A stretch of DNA of 53,938 nucleotides from the NCBI GenBank assembly GCA_910595805.1, contig CAJVCK010000007.1, positions 1 to 53,938 of the forward strand, in the 5' to 3' direction. How positions within the stretch are numbered: the first letter of the stretch is position 1; every line of letters begins with the position of its first letter. The notes under the pieces were generated by a model. That model saw only the letters and a program-made list of their open reading frames with translations, searched no databases and was not told the DNA's origin. Shown in pieces: positions 1-7,685 of this stretch. Both the position numbers and the translations under genes were made by a program. The stretch is from an uncultured Candidatus Thioglobus sp. GTDB taxonomy: Bacteria > Pseudomonadota > Gammaproteobacteria > PS1 > Thioglobaceae.

Positions 1-164
1 GTGTCGCCAGTATTGATCTGGACATGCCTTGTTTAAAAGCGGCCAGCACTATGTGGCTTAGAAAGTTCAGAAGAATCCCGGTTACTCACAAGAGTAAGTT
101 AGTCGGTATTGTTAGTATTGGTGATGTACACCGAGCGATCTTTAAGTCGTGCATGACGTCATAA
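1..164 (+). CDS. CBS-domain protein, C-terminal fragment (cut by window start)
   Basis: An open frame runs in from the left edge (first full codon at base 3) to a TAA at 162-164. The last residues read KLVGIVSIGDVHRAIF, preceded by KFRRIPVTHKS, which is the usual end of a CBS domain (R-x-x-P-V ... LVGIVSxGD). CBS domains bind adenosine nucleotides such as AMP, ATP or SAM and normally occur in pairs. Only about half of one domain is visible, so the rest of the protein and any fused domain are unknown. It lies about 150 bases upstream of sat on the same strand. Its position next to AMP- and APS-handling genes is suggestive but proves nothing about function. Confidence 0.75.
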   Translation, partial: VASIDLDMPCLKAASTMWLRKFRRIPVTHKSKLVGIVSIGDVHRAIFKSCMTS

Positions 165-219
165 AGCCCACCTTTTTTTCCTGTATTAATTCTTGACCCT
201 TTTACTCAGTTTTTCAGAG

Positions 220-246
220 TATCTCTTAGGGGGTATATTAAAATAT
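220..246 (+). promoter_or_regulatory. Putative promoter/regulatory element upstream of sat
   Basis: The stretch TATCTCTTAGGGGGTATATT with a following AAAAT closely matches a stretch in front of fbp (13092-13118), where the order is TATCTC, ATT, GGGGGTAT, GATAAAAT. TATATT could act as a -10 box, giving a leader of about 70 bases before the sat start. No good -35 box sits 16-18 bases upstream. A second TATAAT lies at 282-287. The function is inferred only from position and similarity. Confidence 0.35.
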
Positions 247-317
247 CACCATAAAATAATGTGTTAAAAAATGCCTATCGGTATAATAATTTTTTTGAAT
301 TTAATTATAGGATAGAC

Positions 318-1526
318 ATGTCAAAATTAGTCCCGCCACATGGTAGTGATAAAATTAACGAATTAGCCCTATCAGGCGATGCATTAACTGCAGAGCTAGC
401 AAGAGCTGAGTCACTTGCAAAAATCACTTGTTCTTCTAGAGAAGAAGGCGACATTGTTATGTTGGGTATCGGTGGTTTTAACCCACTAGATGGTTTCATG
501 GGTGAAGCAGATTGGAAAGGTGTTTGTGACAATATGACGATGGCTAACGGCTTATTTTGGCCAATTCCTGTTACTTTATCAACGGATGATGCAGACGTAA
601 AAGCAGGTGATGAAGTTGCTATTGTTAGTGGTAAGTCTGGCGATATTCTTGCAACAATGACAGTGACTGAGAAGTACAGCATTGACAAGGCACACGAGTG
701 TGAATCAGTTTTCAAAACAACTGAAGACGCTCATCCAGGTGTTGTTATGGTAATGGCACAAGGCGAGTTCAATCTTGCTGGCCCTATTAAAGTATTATCT
801 GATGGTGGCTTCCCAGCTAAGTTCGGTGAGTTGTACATGACGCCTGCTGAGACACGTACTTACTTTGATAATAAAGGTTGGAAGACAATTGCAGCATTCC
901 AAACACGTAACCCAATGCATCGTTCACATGAATACTTAGCAAAAATTGCAGTAGAGATTTGTGATGGCGTGATGATCCACTCAGTATTAGGTGGCCTTAA
1001 GGCTGGCGATATTCCAGCTGACGTTCGCTCAGAAGCAATTTCAACATTGATTGAAAACTACTTTGTAGATAACACAGTATTACAGTCTGGTTACCCATTA
1101 GACATGCGTTATGCAGGTCCACGTGAGGCATTATTGCACGCATTATTCAGACAAAACTACGGTTGTTCACACCTAATCGTTGGTCGTGACCACGCAGGTG
1201 TTGATGATTACTACGGTCCATTTGATGCACATAACATCTTTGATGAAATTGCTGATGATGCACTAGTAACACAACCACTTAAAATTGACTGGACATTCTG
1301 GTGTCATGAATGTGGTGGTATGTCTTCAATGAAGACTTGCCCACATGAAGCTAAAGATCGTGTTCTATTGTCAGGTACTAAAGTTCGTAAGATGTTGTCA
1401 GATGGTGAAGACCTTCCTGAAGAATTCTCGCGTCCTGAAGTGGCTAAAGTATTGCAAGCTTACTACGCTGGCATTAAGGAAGAAGATAAAGTAGAAATTA
1501 AGTTGAGTGGACATTCAGCTAAGTAA
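318..1526 (+). CDS. sat: ATP sulfurylase (sulfate adenylyltransferase), dissimilatory type
   Basis: The 402-aa protein is a single-domain, homo-oligomeric-type ATP sulfurylase. It carries the catalytic [11 protein letters not shown] motif starting at Q195, [17 protein letters not shown] starting at G289, a Cys/His cluster ([15 protein letters not shown]) and the late LLSGTKVR motif. In sulfur oxidisers it runs APS + PPi to ATP + sulfate, the substrate-level phosphorylation step after APS reductase. I chose the ATG at 318 because it gives the family N-terminus MSKLVPPHG and has AGGA about 6 bases upstream. An in-frame ATG at 261 would add 19 AT-rich-coded residues that do not look conserved. 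aprMBA follows on the same strand after 153 bases. Confidence 0.96.
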   Translation: MSKLVPPHGSDKINELALSGDALTAELARAESLAKITCSSREEGDIVMLGIGGFNPLDGFMGEADWKGVCDNMTMANGLFWPIPVTLSTDDADVKAGDEVAIVSGKSGDILATMTVTEKYSIDKAHECESVFKTTEDAHPGVVMVMAQGEFNLAGPIKVLSDGGFPAKFGELYMTPAETRTYFDNKGWKTIAAFQTRNPMHRSHEYLAKIAVEICDGVMIHSVLGGLKAGDIPADVRSEAISTLIENYFVDNTVLQSGYPLDMRYAGPREALLHALFRQNYGCSHLIVGRDHAGVDDYYGPFDAHNIFDEIADDALVTQPLKIDWTFWCHECGGMSSMKTCPHEAKDRVLLSGTKVRKMLSDGEDLPEEFSRPEVAKVLQAYYAGIKEEDKVEIKLSGHSAK

Positions 1527-1546
1527 GAACTTATTTATTTTTTCGT

Positions 1547-1574
1547 TGTAAAGAAAAAGTATTCTAAGTATAAT
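1547..1574 (+). promoter_or_regulatory. Candidate sigma-70 promoter for aprMBA
   Basis: TTGTAA (1547-1552), a 16-base spacer and TATAAT (1569-1574) lie in the gap between sat and aprM. This suggests that aprMBA can be transcribed independently of sat. It is a pattern match only. Confidence 0.45.
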
Positions 1575-1621
1575 AATTGGATTTTTGGCGCATTCAACTA
1601 CGTCAAAATCTAAAAACAGAT

Positions 1622-1641
1622 TATTAACAACGTTGTTAATA
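1622..1641. promoter_or_regulatory. Perfect 20-bp palindrome upstream of aprM (candidate operator)
   Basis: TATTAACAACGTTGTTAATA is a perfect inverted repeat with no spacer. It lies about 50 bases downstream of the candidate -10 box and 38 bases before the aprM start. It has no T-run, so it does not look like an intrinsic terminator. The symmetry suggests a binding site for a dimeric regulator. Confidence 0.4.
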
Positions 1642-1679
1642 GTTTTAGTTTGTGATTAATAAAACCCTAAGGAGGAAAA

Positions 1680-2546
1680 ATGGATATCACTACAACACCA
1701 ATTGCAGCATTAGCTGAAAATGGTATCGCATGGGCAGACATGCAAATGTATGTTTCTGTCATGATTGCATTAGTCATTGTTATGACAATTGCTGATTTAC
1801 TACATAAGAAGAGTGCGACGTACTTTTTTCAAGCAGCTGATAAAGCAGACGAGTTGTTAGCAGCAGGCGAAGCAGAGTCTTCAATCGGAAATGAAACAGG
1901 TAGATTGAAGCAACTTAGCGCTGGCGATAAAGTGAATGCGCTTGTTGGTACAGTGGCAGTAGATGTAGCAACTGCAGGTGAATTCTCTAATGGACCACGT
2001 AGACTGGTTCATATCTTTACAATGTGGGGTTTTGTGTTATTTGTTGCTGCAACAGCGATGATTATTTATGGTGAAGCACAAACAACAACATTAGCAACAG
2101 CATGGAATATTGGTGCAATTATGTTGTTAGTTGGTAGCTGGGGATACTGGTTTGCATTTAAAGTTGATTGTCAAGCTGAAGGCCAATCAATTTTCCAAAT
2201 CGATCTTAGAAAAGACATCTTTTCACTAGGTTTAATGGGTACATCATTAGCAGCATTAGGCTGGACATATACTGGCGGCGGTACTAGCGCATGGTTTATT
2301 TTCTTGATCATCTCAACTACGGCGTTATTTGGCAGTGTTTACTGGTCAAAGTTTTCGCATATGTTTTTCAAGCCGATGGCAGCCTACAACAAACGTATTA
2401 TTCAAGCGAATGGTACAAATGAGAACTTGCCTCATGAAACAAGAGACGATGAATGGCAGCAAAACAGACACTCTATGGAGCTTCTTAAAGATGCACCAAT
2501 GGATATGGGTCTAGGTATTAAGCGTGAAGCGCCAAAACATTACTAA
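1680..2546 (+). CDS. aprM: APS reductase membrane subunit AprM
   Basis: This 288-aa integral membrane protein has about five hydrophobic helices (near residues 22-40, 108-130, 140-160, 180-198 and 203-222) and a soluble loop between the first and second. It sits directly upstream of aprBA, as in sulfur oxidisers that carry AprM instead of QmoABC. It is thought to anchor cytoplasmic AprBA to the membrane and pass electrons from sulfite oxidation to the quinone pool. Its start is well fixed by an AAGGAGG ribosome site a few bases upstream. The call rests on context and topology more than on catalytic motifs. aprB begins 36 bases downstream. Confidence 0.85.
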   Translation: MDITTTPIAALAENGIAWADMQMYVSVMIALVIVMTIADLLHKKSATYFFQAADKADELLAAGEAESSIGNETGRLKQLSAGDKVNALVGTVAVDVATAGEFSNGPRRLVHIFTMWGFVLFVAATAMIIYGEAQTTTLATAWNIGAIMLLVGSWGYWFAFKVDCQAEGQSIFQIDLRKDIFSLGLMGTSLAALGWTYTGGGTSAWFIFLIISTTALFGSVYWSKFSHMFFKPMAAYNKRIIQANGTNENLPHETRDDEWQQNRHSMELLKDAPMDMGLGIKREAPKHY

Positions 2547-2582
2547 TTTATTAACTAATTAACTTAAAAGAGAGGAAATAAT

Positions 2583-3062
2583 ATGCCAACTTTTGTATAT
2601 ATGACTCGTTGTGATGGTTGTGGACATTGTGTAGATATCTGCCCATCTGACATTATGCACATCGATAAAAAATATCGTCGTGCCCTAAATATTGAACCTA
2701 ACATGTGTTGGGAGTGTTACTCATGTGTTAAAGCATGTCCACACCAAGCAATTGACGTACGTGGTTACGCAGACTTTGCACCACTAGGTCACAGTGTTCG
2801 TGTTCTACGTGATGAAAGAAAAGGAACGATCGCATGGAGAGTTAAATTCCGTGATGGCCGTGTTAAGAACTTCTTATCACCAATCACAACTAAGCCATGG
2901 GGTTCAACAATTCCAGACTTTAGAAACGAAGCTGCACCAACTCAAGAAGAGCGTGACAGTGAATTATTAGCTTTTGAGCCAGAATCAATTCGTTTAGATG
3001 ATGGTGGCTTGCATACGTTAGAGTCTAACGGTTTAGAACTTAAAGAAGGAGTGTACTACTAA
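2583..3062 (+). CDS. aprB: Adenylylsulfate reductase subunit beta (ferredoxin-like)
   Basis: The 159-aa protein begins with two [4Fe-4S] cluster motifs, C10-x2-C13-x2-C16-x3-C20 and C42-x2-C45-x2-C48-x3-C52. A long C-terminal tail follows, which in AprB wraps around AprA. It carries electrons away from the FAD of AprA during oxidation of sulfite + AMP to APS. An AGAGGAAA ribosome site precedes the ATG. Its stop codon overlaps the aprA start by one base (TAATG), so the two subunits are probably translationally coupled. Confidence 0.96.
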   Translation: MPTFVYMTRCDGCGHCVDICPSDIMHIDKKYRRALNIEPNMCWECYSCVKACPHQAIDVRGYADFAPLGHSVRVLRDERKGTIAWRVKFRDGRVKNFLSPITTKPWGSTIPDFRNEAAPTQEERDSELLAFEPESIRLDDGGLHTLESNGLELKEGVYY

Positions 3063-4966
3063 TGGGTTACAAGACAATTACAGAAGACAACATTGATATT
3101 CTTGTTGTTGGTGCAGGTTTAGGTGGTACAGGTGCTGCTTATGAAGCAAGACACTGGGGACGTGACAAGAAAATCGTAATTGCTGAAAAAGCAAACATCG
3201 ATCGTTCTGGTGCGGTTGCTCAAGGTTTATACGCAATTAACTGTTACATGGGTACTCGTTGGGGTGAAAACAATCCTGAAGATCACGTACGTTATGCACG
3301 TATCGATTTAATGGGCATGCTTCGTGAAGATTTAGCTTTTGATATGGCTCGTCACGTTGACTCAGCAGTTCATAAATTTGAAGAGTGGGGTTTACCACTT
3401 ATGAAGAATCCAGATACTGGCGCTTACATGCGTGAAGGTCGCTGGCAAATTATGATCCACGGTGAATCTTATAAGCCTATCGTTGCAGAAGCGGCGAAAG
3501 TAAACGCTGATAAGACATTTAACCGTATCATGGTTACACATTTATTGATGGATGATGCAAAAGATAATCGTATTGCAGGTGCTGTTGGTTTTAACGTACG
3601 TACAGGTAATTACCATGTATTTAAATCTAAGACAGTAATCTGTGGTGCAGGTGGTGCATCTAATATCTTCAAACCACGCTCAGTGGGTGAAGGTGCAGGT
3701 CGTGTATGGTACGCACCATGGTCTTCAGGTTCAGCTTATGCATTAATGATTGAAGCGGGCGCTAAGATGACACAGATGGAAAACCGTATCGTTCTTGCTC
3801 GATTTAAAGATGGTTATGGCCCAGTAGGCGCATACTTCTTACATCTTAAGACATACACACAAAATGCTTATGGTGATGAGTACGAATCTAAGTGGTTCCC
3901 AGCATTACAAGAAATGGTAGGTAAAGAATATTTAGATCCTGAAGCATCTCATGCTTCACATAGACCTATTCCTACATGTCTACGTAACCACGCATTTATC
4001 TCAGAGGTAAATGCAGGTCGTGGCCCAATTCACATGGTAACAATGGAAGCATTCCAAGACCCTCATTTAGAAGAAGTAGGGTGGGAAAACTTCCTAGGAA
4101 TGACTGTTGGTCAAGCAGTATTATGGGCTGCAACTGATATTGATCCTAAATATGTTAACCCTGAGTTGACAACATCTGAACCATATGTAATGGGTTCACA
4201 TGCAACAGGCTGTGGCGCATGGTGTTCGGGTCCTGTAGATATTTCAGGTAACATTCCTGAATATCACTGGGGTTATAACCGTATGATGACAGTTGAAGGT
4301 TTATTTGGTGCGGGTGATGCAATTGGTGGTACGCCACACGCATTCTCATCAGGTTCATTTACTGAAGGCCGTATTTCTGCAAAAGCAGCATGTAAGTATA
4401 TTGATGATGGTAAGGCTGATGGCATTAGTGTTTCACAGAAACAAATTGATGACCGTAAAGAAGAGATTTACAAGCCATTAACTACTTATCAAGTTGGCAG
4501 TAATGAGATTGTTGGTGGTACGGTATCTCCAAGTTACATATTGCCATTCCCTGGTTTACAACGTTTACAGAAGTTAATGGATGAATATGCAGGTGGTGTT
4601 ACTGTTTCATACATGACTAATGATAAGCTTCTTAATATGGGTCTTCATAAACTGAAGATTCTGGAAGAAGATTTAGACAAAGTTGCTGCTGAAGATATTC
4701 ACCAGTTACTACGTGCTTGGGAGCTTAAGCATCGTCACCGTACTTCGGAATGTGTTGTACAACATACATTGTTCCGTGAAGAGACTCGCTGGCCTGGTTA
4801 CTACTACCGTGGTGACAAGATGAAGCTAGATGATGAAAATTGGCATGTACTAACAACTTCGCAGTATAACCGCACTACAGGTGAATACACAATGGAGAAA
4901 CAACCATTGTATCACTTAGTTGGTGATATTGAAGATAAGGCGTTAGCTGAGCTTAAATCTAAGTAA
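3062..4966 (+). CDS. aprA: Adenylylsulfate reductase subunit alpha (FAD subunit)
   Basis: The 634-aa flavoprotein has an N-terminal dinucleotide-binding motif (ILVVGAGLGGTGAAYEA, residues about 12-28) and the fumarate-reductase/succinate-dehydrogenase fold expected for AprA, with a typical length. With AprB it catalyses the reversible two-electron reaction AMP + sulfite to APS, here presumably in the oxidative direction in the cytoplasm. It ends the aprMBA operon. A strong intrinsic terminator follows about 50 bases after the stop. The sequence is intact, and its codon use matches its neighbours. Confidence 0.97.
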   Translation: MGYKTITEDNIDILVVGAGLGGTGAAYEARHWGRDKKIVIAEKANIDRSGAVAQGLYAINCYMGTRWGENNPEDHVRYARIDLMGMLREDLAFDMARHVDSAVHKFEEWGLPLMKNPDTGAYMREGRWQIMIHGESYKPIVAEAAKVNADKTFNRIMVTHLLMDDAKDNRIAGAVGFNVRTGNYHVFKSKTVICGAGGASNIFKPRSVGEGAGRVWYAPWSSGSAYALMIEAGAKMTQMENRIVLARFKDGYGPVGAYFLHLKTYTQNAYGDEYESKWFPALQEMVGKEYLDPEASHASHRPIPTCLRNHAFISEVNAGRGPIHMVTMEAFQDPHLEEVGWENFLGMTVGQAVLWAATDIDPKYVNPELTTSEPYVMGSHATGCGAWCSGPVDISGNIPEYHWGYNRMMTVEGLFGAGDAIGGTPHAFSSGSFTEGRISAKAACKYIDDGKADGISVSQKQIDDRKEEIYKPLTTYQVGSNEIVGGTVSPSYILPFPGLQRLQKLMDEYAGGVTVSYMTNDKLLNMGLHKLKILEEDLDKVAAEDIHQLLRAWELKHRHRTSECVVQHTLFREETRWPGYYYRGDKMKLDDENWHVLTTSQYNRTTGEYTMEKQPLYHLVGDIEDKALAELKSK

Positions 4967-5016
4967 GACAGATTTAATCTGTAATAGAGGTTTATGTGTT
5001 AAGTCTCTATTATCTT

Positions 5017-5048
5017 AAAAAAGACCAACAATTAGTTGGTCTTTTTTT
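5017..5048 (+). terminator. Rho-independent terminator after aprA
   Basis: AAGACCAAC, loop AATTA, GTTGGTCTT, followed by a run of T. A weaker hairpin (TAATAGAG ... CTCTATTA, 4982-5012) precedes it. Confidence 0.9.
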
Positions 5049-5085
5049 ATCTATAGTAAGTTTAGTGATAGACTTACTATAGATA
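5048..5085. promoter_or_regulatory. Strong 14-bp hairpin just upstream of the 5117 gene
   Basis: TATCTATAGTAAGT (5048-5061) is perfectly complementary to ACTTACTATAGATA (5072-5085) across a 10-base loop. On the plus strand it is followed by A, not T, so it does not terminate plus-strand transcripts. On the minus strand it would have a T-run, but no minus-strand gene reads into it. It may be an operator, or a leader hairpin for the 5117-6346 cassette. Confidence 0.4.
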
Positions 5086-5116
5086 AAAAAATACAAATAT
5101 TTTTGTGGAGTAGGAT

Positions 5117-5467
5117 ATGGATATTCTTGAAAAGTCAGAAAAAGAAATACTAGAAATTGCTCGACCTATGTGGGACGAGTTAGTAAAGTATTCAAATAAT
5201 TCTAATTATGGTGCGTTTACTAGGAACTTTTCTGAAGAAATGCTACGTGGTGCTAACGAAATTGAAATGGGAAAGCAGTTTGCACGAAGTGAACTAACTA
5301 AAAATTTAGATGAAGATGTTGAATTTATGGGCACGATTAGACGGGGTAATCATGTAACGGCACTATTCAAACAAAAACATAAGAAAAAGCCTGGCGAATG
5401 GTTGGGCCGTTTAGTTTTGGGCTATGAAGAAGACAAAATAAAAATTTTTGGTGCTACCATTTTTTAA
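5117..5467 (+). CDS. Conserved-looking hypothetical protein (116 aa)
   Basis: I do not recognise this family. The protein is soluble and acidic-to-neutral, with no signal peptide, no cysteine and no metal motif. It has a helical N-terminal half (EKEILEIARPMWDELVKYS, then EMLRGANEIEMGKQFA) and a beta-rich C-terminal half (VEFMGTIRRGNHVTALFKQ, then LGRLVLGYEEDKIKIFG). That helix-then-sheet order could suit an NTF2-like fold, but this is a guess. A good ribosome site (GGAGTAGGAT) supports the ATG at 5117. It is the first gene of a tight trio between the aprA terminator and the YeeE/YedE transporter. The next gene probably starts 19 bases after its stop. Confidence 0.75.
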   Translation: MDILEKSEKEILEIARPMWDELVKYSNNSNYGAFTRNFSEEMLRGANEIEMGKQFARSELTKNLDEDVEFMGTIRRGNHVTALFKQKHKKKPGEWLGRLVLGYEEDKIKIFGATIF

Positions 5468-5486
5468 AGTATTAAGAAGTATTACA

Positions 5487-5999
5487 GTGAATAAATTAAA
5501 GATTGAAGACGGAAGGTTCGTCGAACTAAGATATAAAATTCTTGATAAAAAGACAAGAGATGTCTTAAATGAAGTTGAATTTCCGCTTGGTTATATTCAA
5601 GGAATCAGCGAGATATTATCGCCTGAAGTGACTGCTGAACTTGTTGGTCAAGTAGAAGGCGATATTATTGAATTACCTATCGATATTGATTTATTATATG
5701 GCCCACGTGATGAAAAGTTAGTTGCTACAATGCCTCTAGATACCTTGGATGAAGACCTACAAAAGGTTGGAACTATGATACCAATGGAGAATGATAAAGG
5801 TGATCGAATTAATTTTACAGTCATAAAAATTAATGAGAATTCAGTAACTGTAGATGGTAATAATCCATTATGTGGTCGTGATGTTGTATTTGTTCTTGAA
5901 ATTCTTACAGTTCGTGAGCCAACAAATGAAGAGGCTAGACTAGGTGGACCTGTAGACGACGTTATGCCTGGCCTTAAAAATGCACAATCAATACATTAA
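5487..5999 (+). CDS. FKBP-type peptidyl-prolyl isomerase, SlyD-like
   Basis: From a GTG at 5487 the product is 170 aa. The pattern YGPRDEKLVATMPLDTL, then VTVDGNNPLCGRDVVFVLEIL, then VREPTNEE follows SlyD-type FKBPs, in which an IF (insert-in-flap) chaperone domain sits between two parts of the FKBP domain. It lacks the His/Cys-rich metal tail of E. coli SlyD. The frame is open further upstream, to 5448, but those codons overlap the previous gene and encode residues unlike SlyD, so I prefer the GTG. Its role could be folding or metal insertion for nearby enzymes, an inference from context. The next gene begins 5 bases after its stop. Confidence 0.8.
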   Translation: MNKLKIEDGRFVELRYKILDKKTRDVLNEVEFPLGYIQGISEILSPEVTAELVGQVEGDIIELPIDIDLLYGPRDEKLVATMPLDTLDEDLQKVGTMIPMENDKGDRINFTVIKINENSVTVDGNNPLCGRDVVFVLEILTVREPTNEEARLGGPVDDVMPGLKNAQSIH

Positions 6000-6004
6000 A
6001 TATT

Positions 6005-6346
6005 ATGGACTTTACACAAACAGAAATTGATACTATCCAAAAACATGTTGATGATCGCTGGCGCGAGAAGGATCATGGTGTGCATATGGGCGACATAGAA
6101 GTTGATGGAAAAGAGCAGCCTGCAGCTGTTTGGGAGCATAAACATTACACGTTTGTCGTCATTAAAATGGGTGCCTTTAATTATCAGTGCATGTTTTATT
6201 TTTTACGTGATAAACGTTTTGATGCTGGTATTGATGCTTACAGTGACTTAGATGAATGTGTTGATTCTATTATGAAAGCACAAGCTGACTTCTCGCTATC
6301 TAAAAGTACGAATGCACTCAAACCTAAAGAAAATAAAGCAAGTTAG
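6005..6346 (+). CDS. Hypothetical protein (113 aa)
   Basis: I do not recognise this family. It is a soluble protein with a predicted helical start (TEIDTIQKHVDDRWREKD), a central sheet-like stretch (HYTFVVIKMGAFNYQCMFYFL) and a lysine/asparagine-rich tail. It has two cysteines (in YQCMF and DECVD) and no obvious cofactor motif. The start is close behind the SlyD-like gene with no clear ribosome site, which suggests translational coupling. It ends the trio; an intrinsic terminator lies about 25 bases downstream. Confidence 0.75.
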   Translation: MDFTQTEIDTIQKHVDDRWREKDHGVHMGDIEVDGKEQPAAVWEHKHYTFVVIKMGAFNYQCMFYFLRDKRFDAGIDAYSDLDECVDSIMKAQADFSLSKSTNALKPKENKAS

Positions 6347-6370
6347 ACTTTATCTGACTGTTTATAATCA

Positions 6371-6399
6371 AAAAGGGTGCTAACAGCATCCTTTTTTTT
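6371..6399 (+). terminator. Rho-independent terminator after the three-gene cassette
   Basis: AAGGGTGCT, loop AAC, AGCATCCTT (one G-T pair), then eight T. It separates the cassette from the transporter gene. Confidence 0.88.
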
Positions 6400-6467
6400 G
6401 AGTCCCTATTAATATAGTTGTATATAAATATTGATATAATTAAGTAATTTATTTATATGGGGTTAGT

Positions 6468-7622
6468 ATGTTGTCTAATCTAAACGGTTTAAGTGATGAA
6501 ATTTTCACACTATTCTTAATTATTTTCTGTGCTTCTATTGTCTTTGGTGTTGTTGCACGAAAAACTGATTTTTGCCCCTTGGGCGGTATTGCTGATTTAA
6601 TGTATAGTGGCAATACTGGACGATTGTCTATGTATTTTTTTGCAATTGGCACTGCAATACTTGGTGTTACTATCTTTGAAGCATTAGGAGTTATTAGCGC
6701 TGATAGTACACGCCCTCCTTATCGTATGAGTCAATTTAATTGGCCCGCTTATTTAATTGGTGGTGCTTTATTTGGTGTCGGTATGACCATGTGCCGTGGA
6801 TGTGGTATGAAGAGTATTCTTAACCTGGGTGGTGGTAATTTAAAGACTGTTGTTGCTATTTTAGGGATGGGTGGCGCTGCAGTCTTGATGCTATATGTTG
6901 AAGGTTTTTTTAATGATTATTTTTTGTCGTGGGTGTTGCCTGTCTCGCCTAATTTAGAAGATTATGGCATTCCTAAGCAGGACTTGGGGGCAATTTTTTC
7001 AAGTTTTATAGGGGTTGATGCGTCAGCTATACGCACTATTATTGGCTTATCATTAGGATTATTCATTTTATCGCTAGTATTTACTAGTAAAGATTTTTTG
7101 TCCAGACGTGATAACTGGATTGGCGGTTTTATGATTGGTGCTTTGATTGTAATCGCCTTTTACATATCTGGTGGCCCTATTGGTGAACTAGCTAATGAAG
7201 CTTCTGAATTTAGCGATATGCCACAAAATGGCATGGGTACGCAATCCTATACCTTTATTAGACCAATGGGAGATTTGCTCTATATTGCTTCGAATCCAGA
7301 GTGGTATATTTTAACCTTTGGGCTAGTTGCCTTTATAGGCGTAGGCGTAGGCTCAGTGTTAATTTCTCTTTTAACCAGACGCTTTAAGATTGTTTGGTTT
7401 AATTCTATTGGCGAAGCTATTCGTTATGCTGTTGGTGGTGTAATGGTTGGTATTGGTGGTATTTTAGGCATGGGTTGCACATTAGGTCAAGGTATTGCTG
7501 GTACATCGACTTTGTCTTTAGGCTCTTTTGTGGATTTATTTGCACTCATGTTGGGCGCTTATATTGGTATCCGTATGCAAAAACAATTCATGAGCGACCA
7601 TGAGGTGCCAAAGGCAGATTAG
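6468..7622 (+). CDS. YeeE/YedE (TsuA-like) sulfur-compound transporter
   Basis: This 384-aa polytopic membrane protein has the duplicated YeeE/YedE layout. The first half carries TDFCPLGGIADL and GMTMCRGCGMKSILNLGGGN. The second half carries GGILGMGCTLGQGIAGTSTLSLGSF. The conserved cysteines (in CRGC and GCTLG) are those proposed to pass thiosulfate through TsuA. The family imports thiosulfate or related sulfur species across the cytoplasmic membrane; the exact substrate here is unknown. GGGG about 6 bases before the ATG acts as ribosome site. Its position beside the APS pathway supports a role in sulfur metabolism. It is bounded by terminators on both sides, so it is probably its own transcription unit. 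Confidence 0.88.
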   Translation: MLSNLNGLSDEIFTLFLIIFCASIVFGVVARKTDFCPLGGIADLMYSGNTGRLSMYFFAIGTAILGVTIFEALGVISADSTRPPYRMSQFNWPAYLIGGALFGVGMTMCRGCGMKSILNLGGGNLKTVVAILGMGGAAVLMLYVEGFFNDYFLSWVLPVSPNLEDYGIPKQDLGAIFSSFIGVDASAIRTIIGLSLGLFILSLVFTSKDFLSRRDNWIGGFMIGALIVIAFYISGGPIGELANEASEFSDMPQNGMGTQSYTFIRPMGDLLYIASNPEWYILTFGLVAFIGVGVGSVLISLLTRRFKIVWFNSIGEAIRYAVGGVMVGIGGILGMGCTLGQGIAGTSTLSLGSFVDLFALMLGAYIGIRMQKQFMSDHEVPKAD

Positions 7623-7638
7623 TTATTTTCTATAGGCG

Positions 7639-7670
7639 AAAAAAAGGCGTGCTATTTGCACGCCTTTTTA
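7639..7670. terminator. Intrinsic terminator between convergent yeeE-like gene and hppA
   Basis: GGCGTGC, loop TATTT, GCACGCC, with A-rich and T-rich flanks on the two sides. It can serve both converging transcripts. Confidence 0.9.
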
Positions 7671-7685
7671 TTATCTTTTAATCGA

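Noticed and set aside
305..715. A 136-codon minus-strand frame across the sat start
   Set aside because: It is antisense to a certain gene, rich in Ser/Pro/Ile, with no start signal and no recognisable domain.
5448..5486. An upstream ATG start for the SlyD-like gene
   Set aside because: It would overlap the preceding gene by 20 bases and add 13 residues (MVLPFFKVLRSIT) unlike any SlyD N-terminus.
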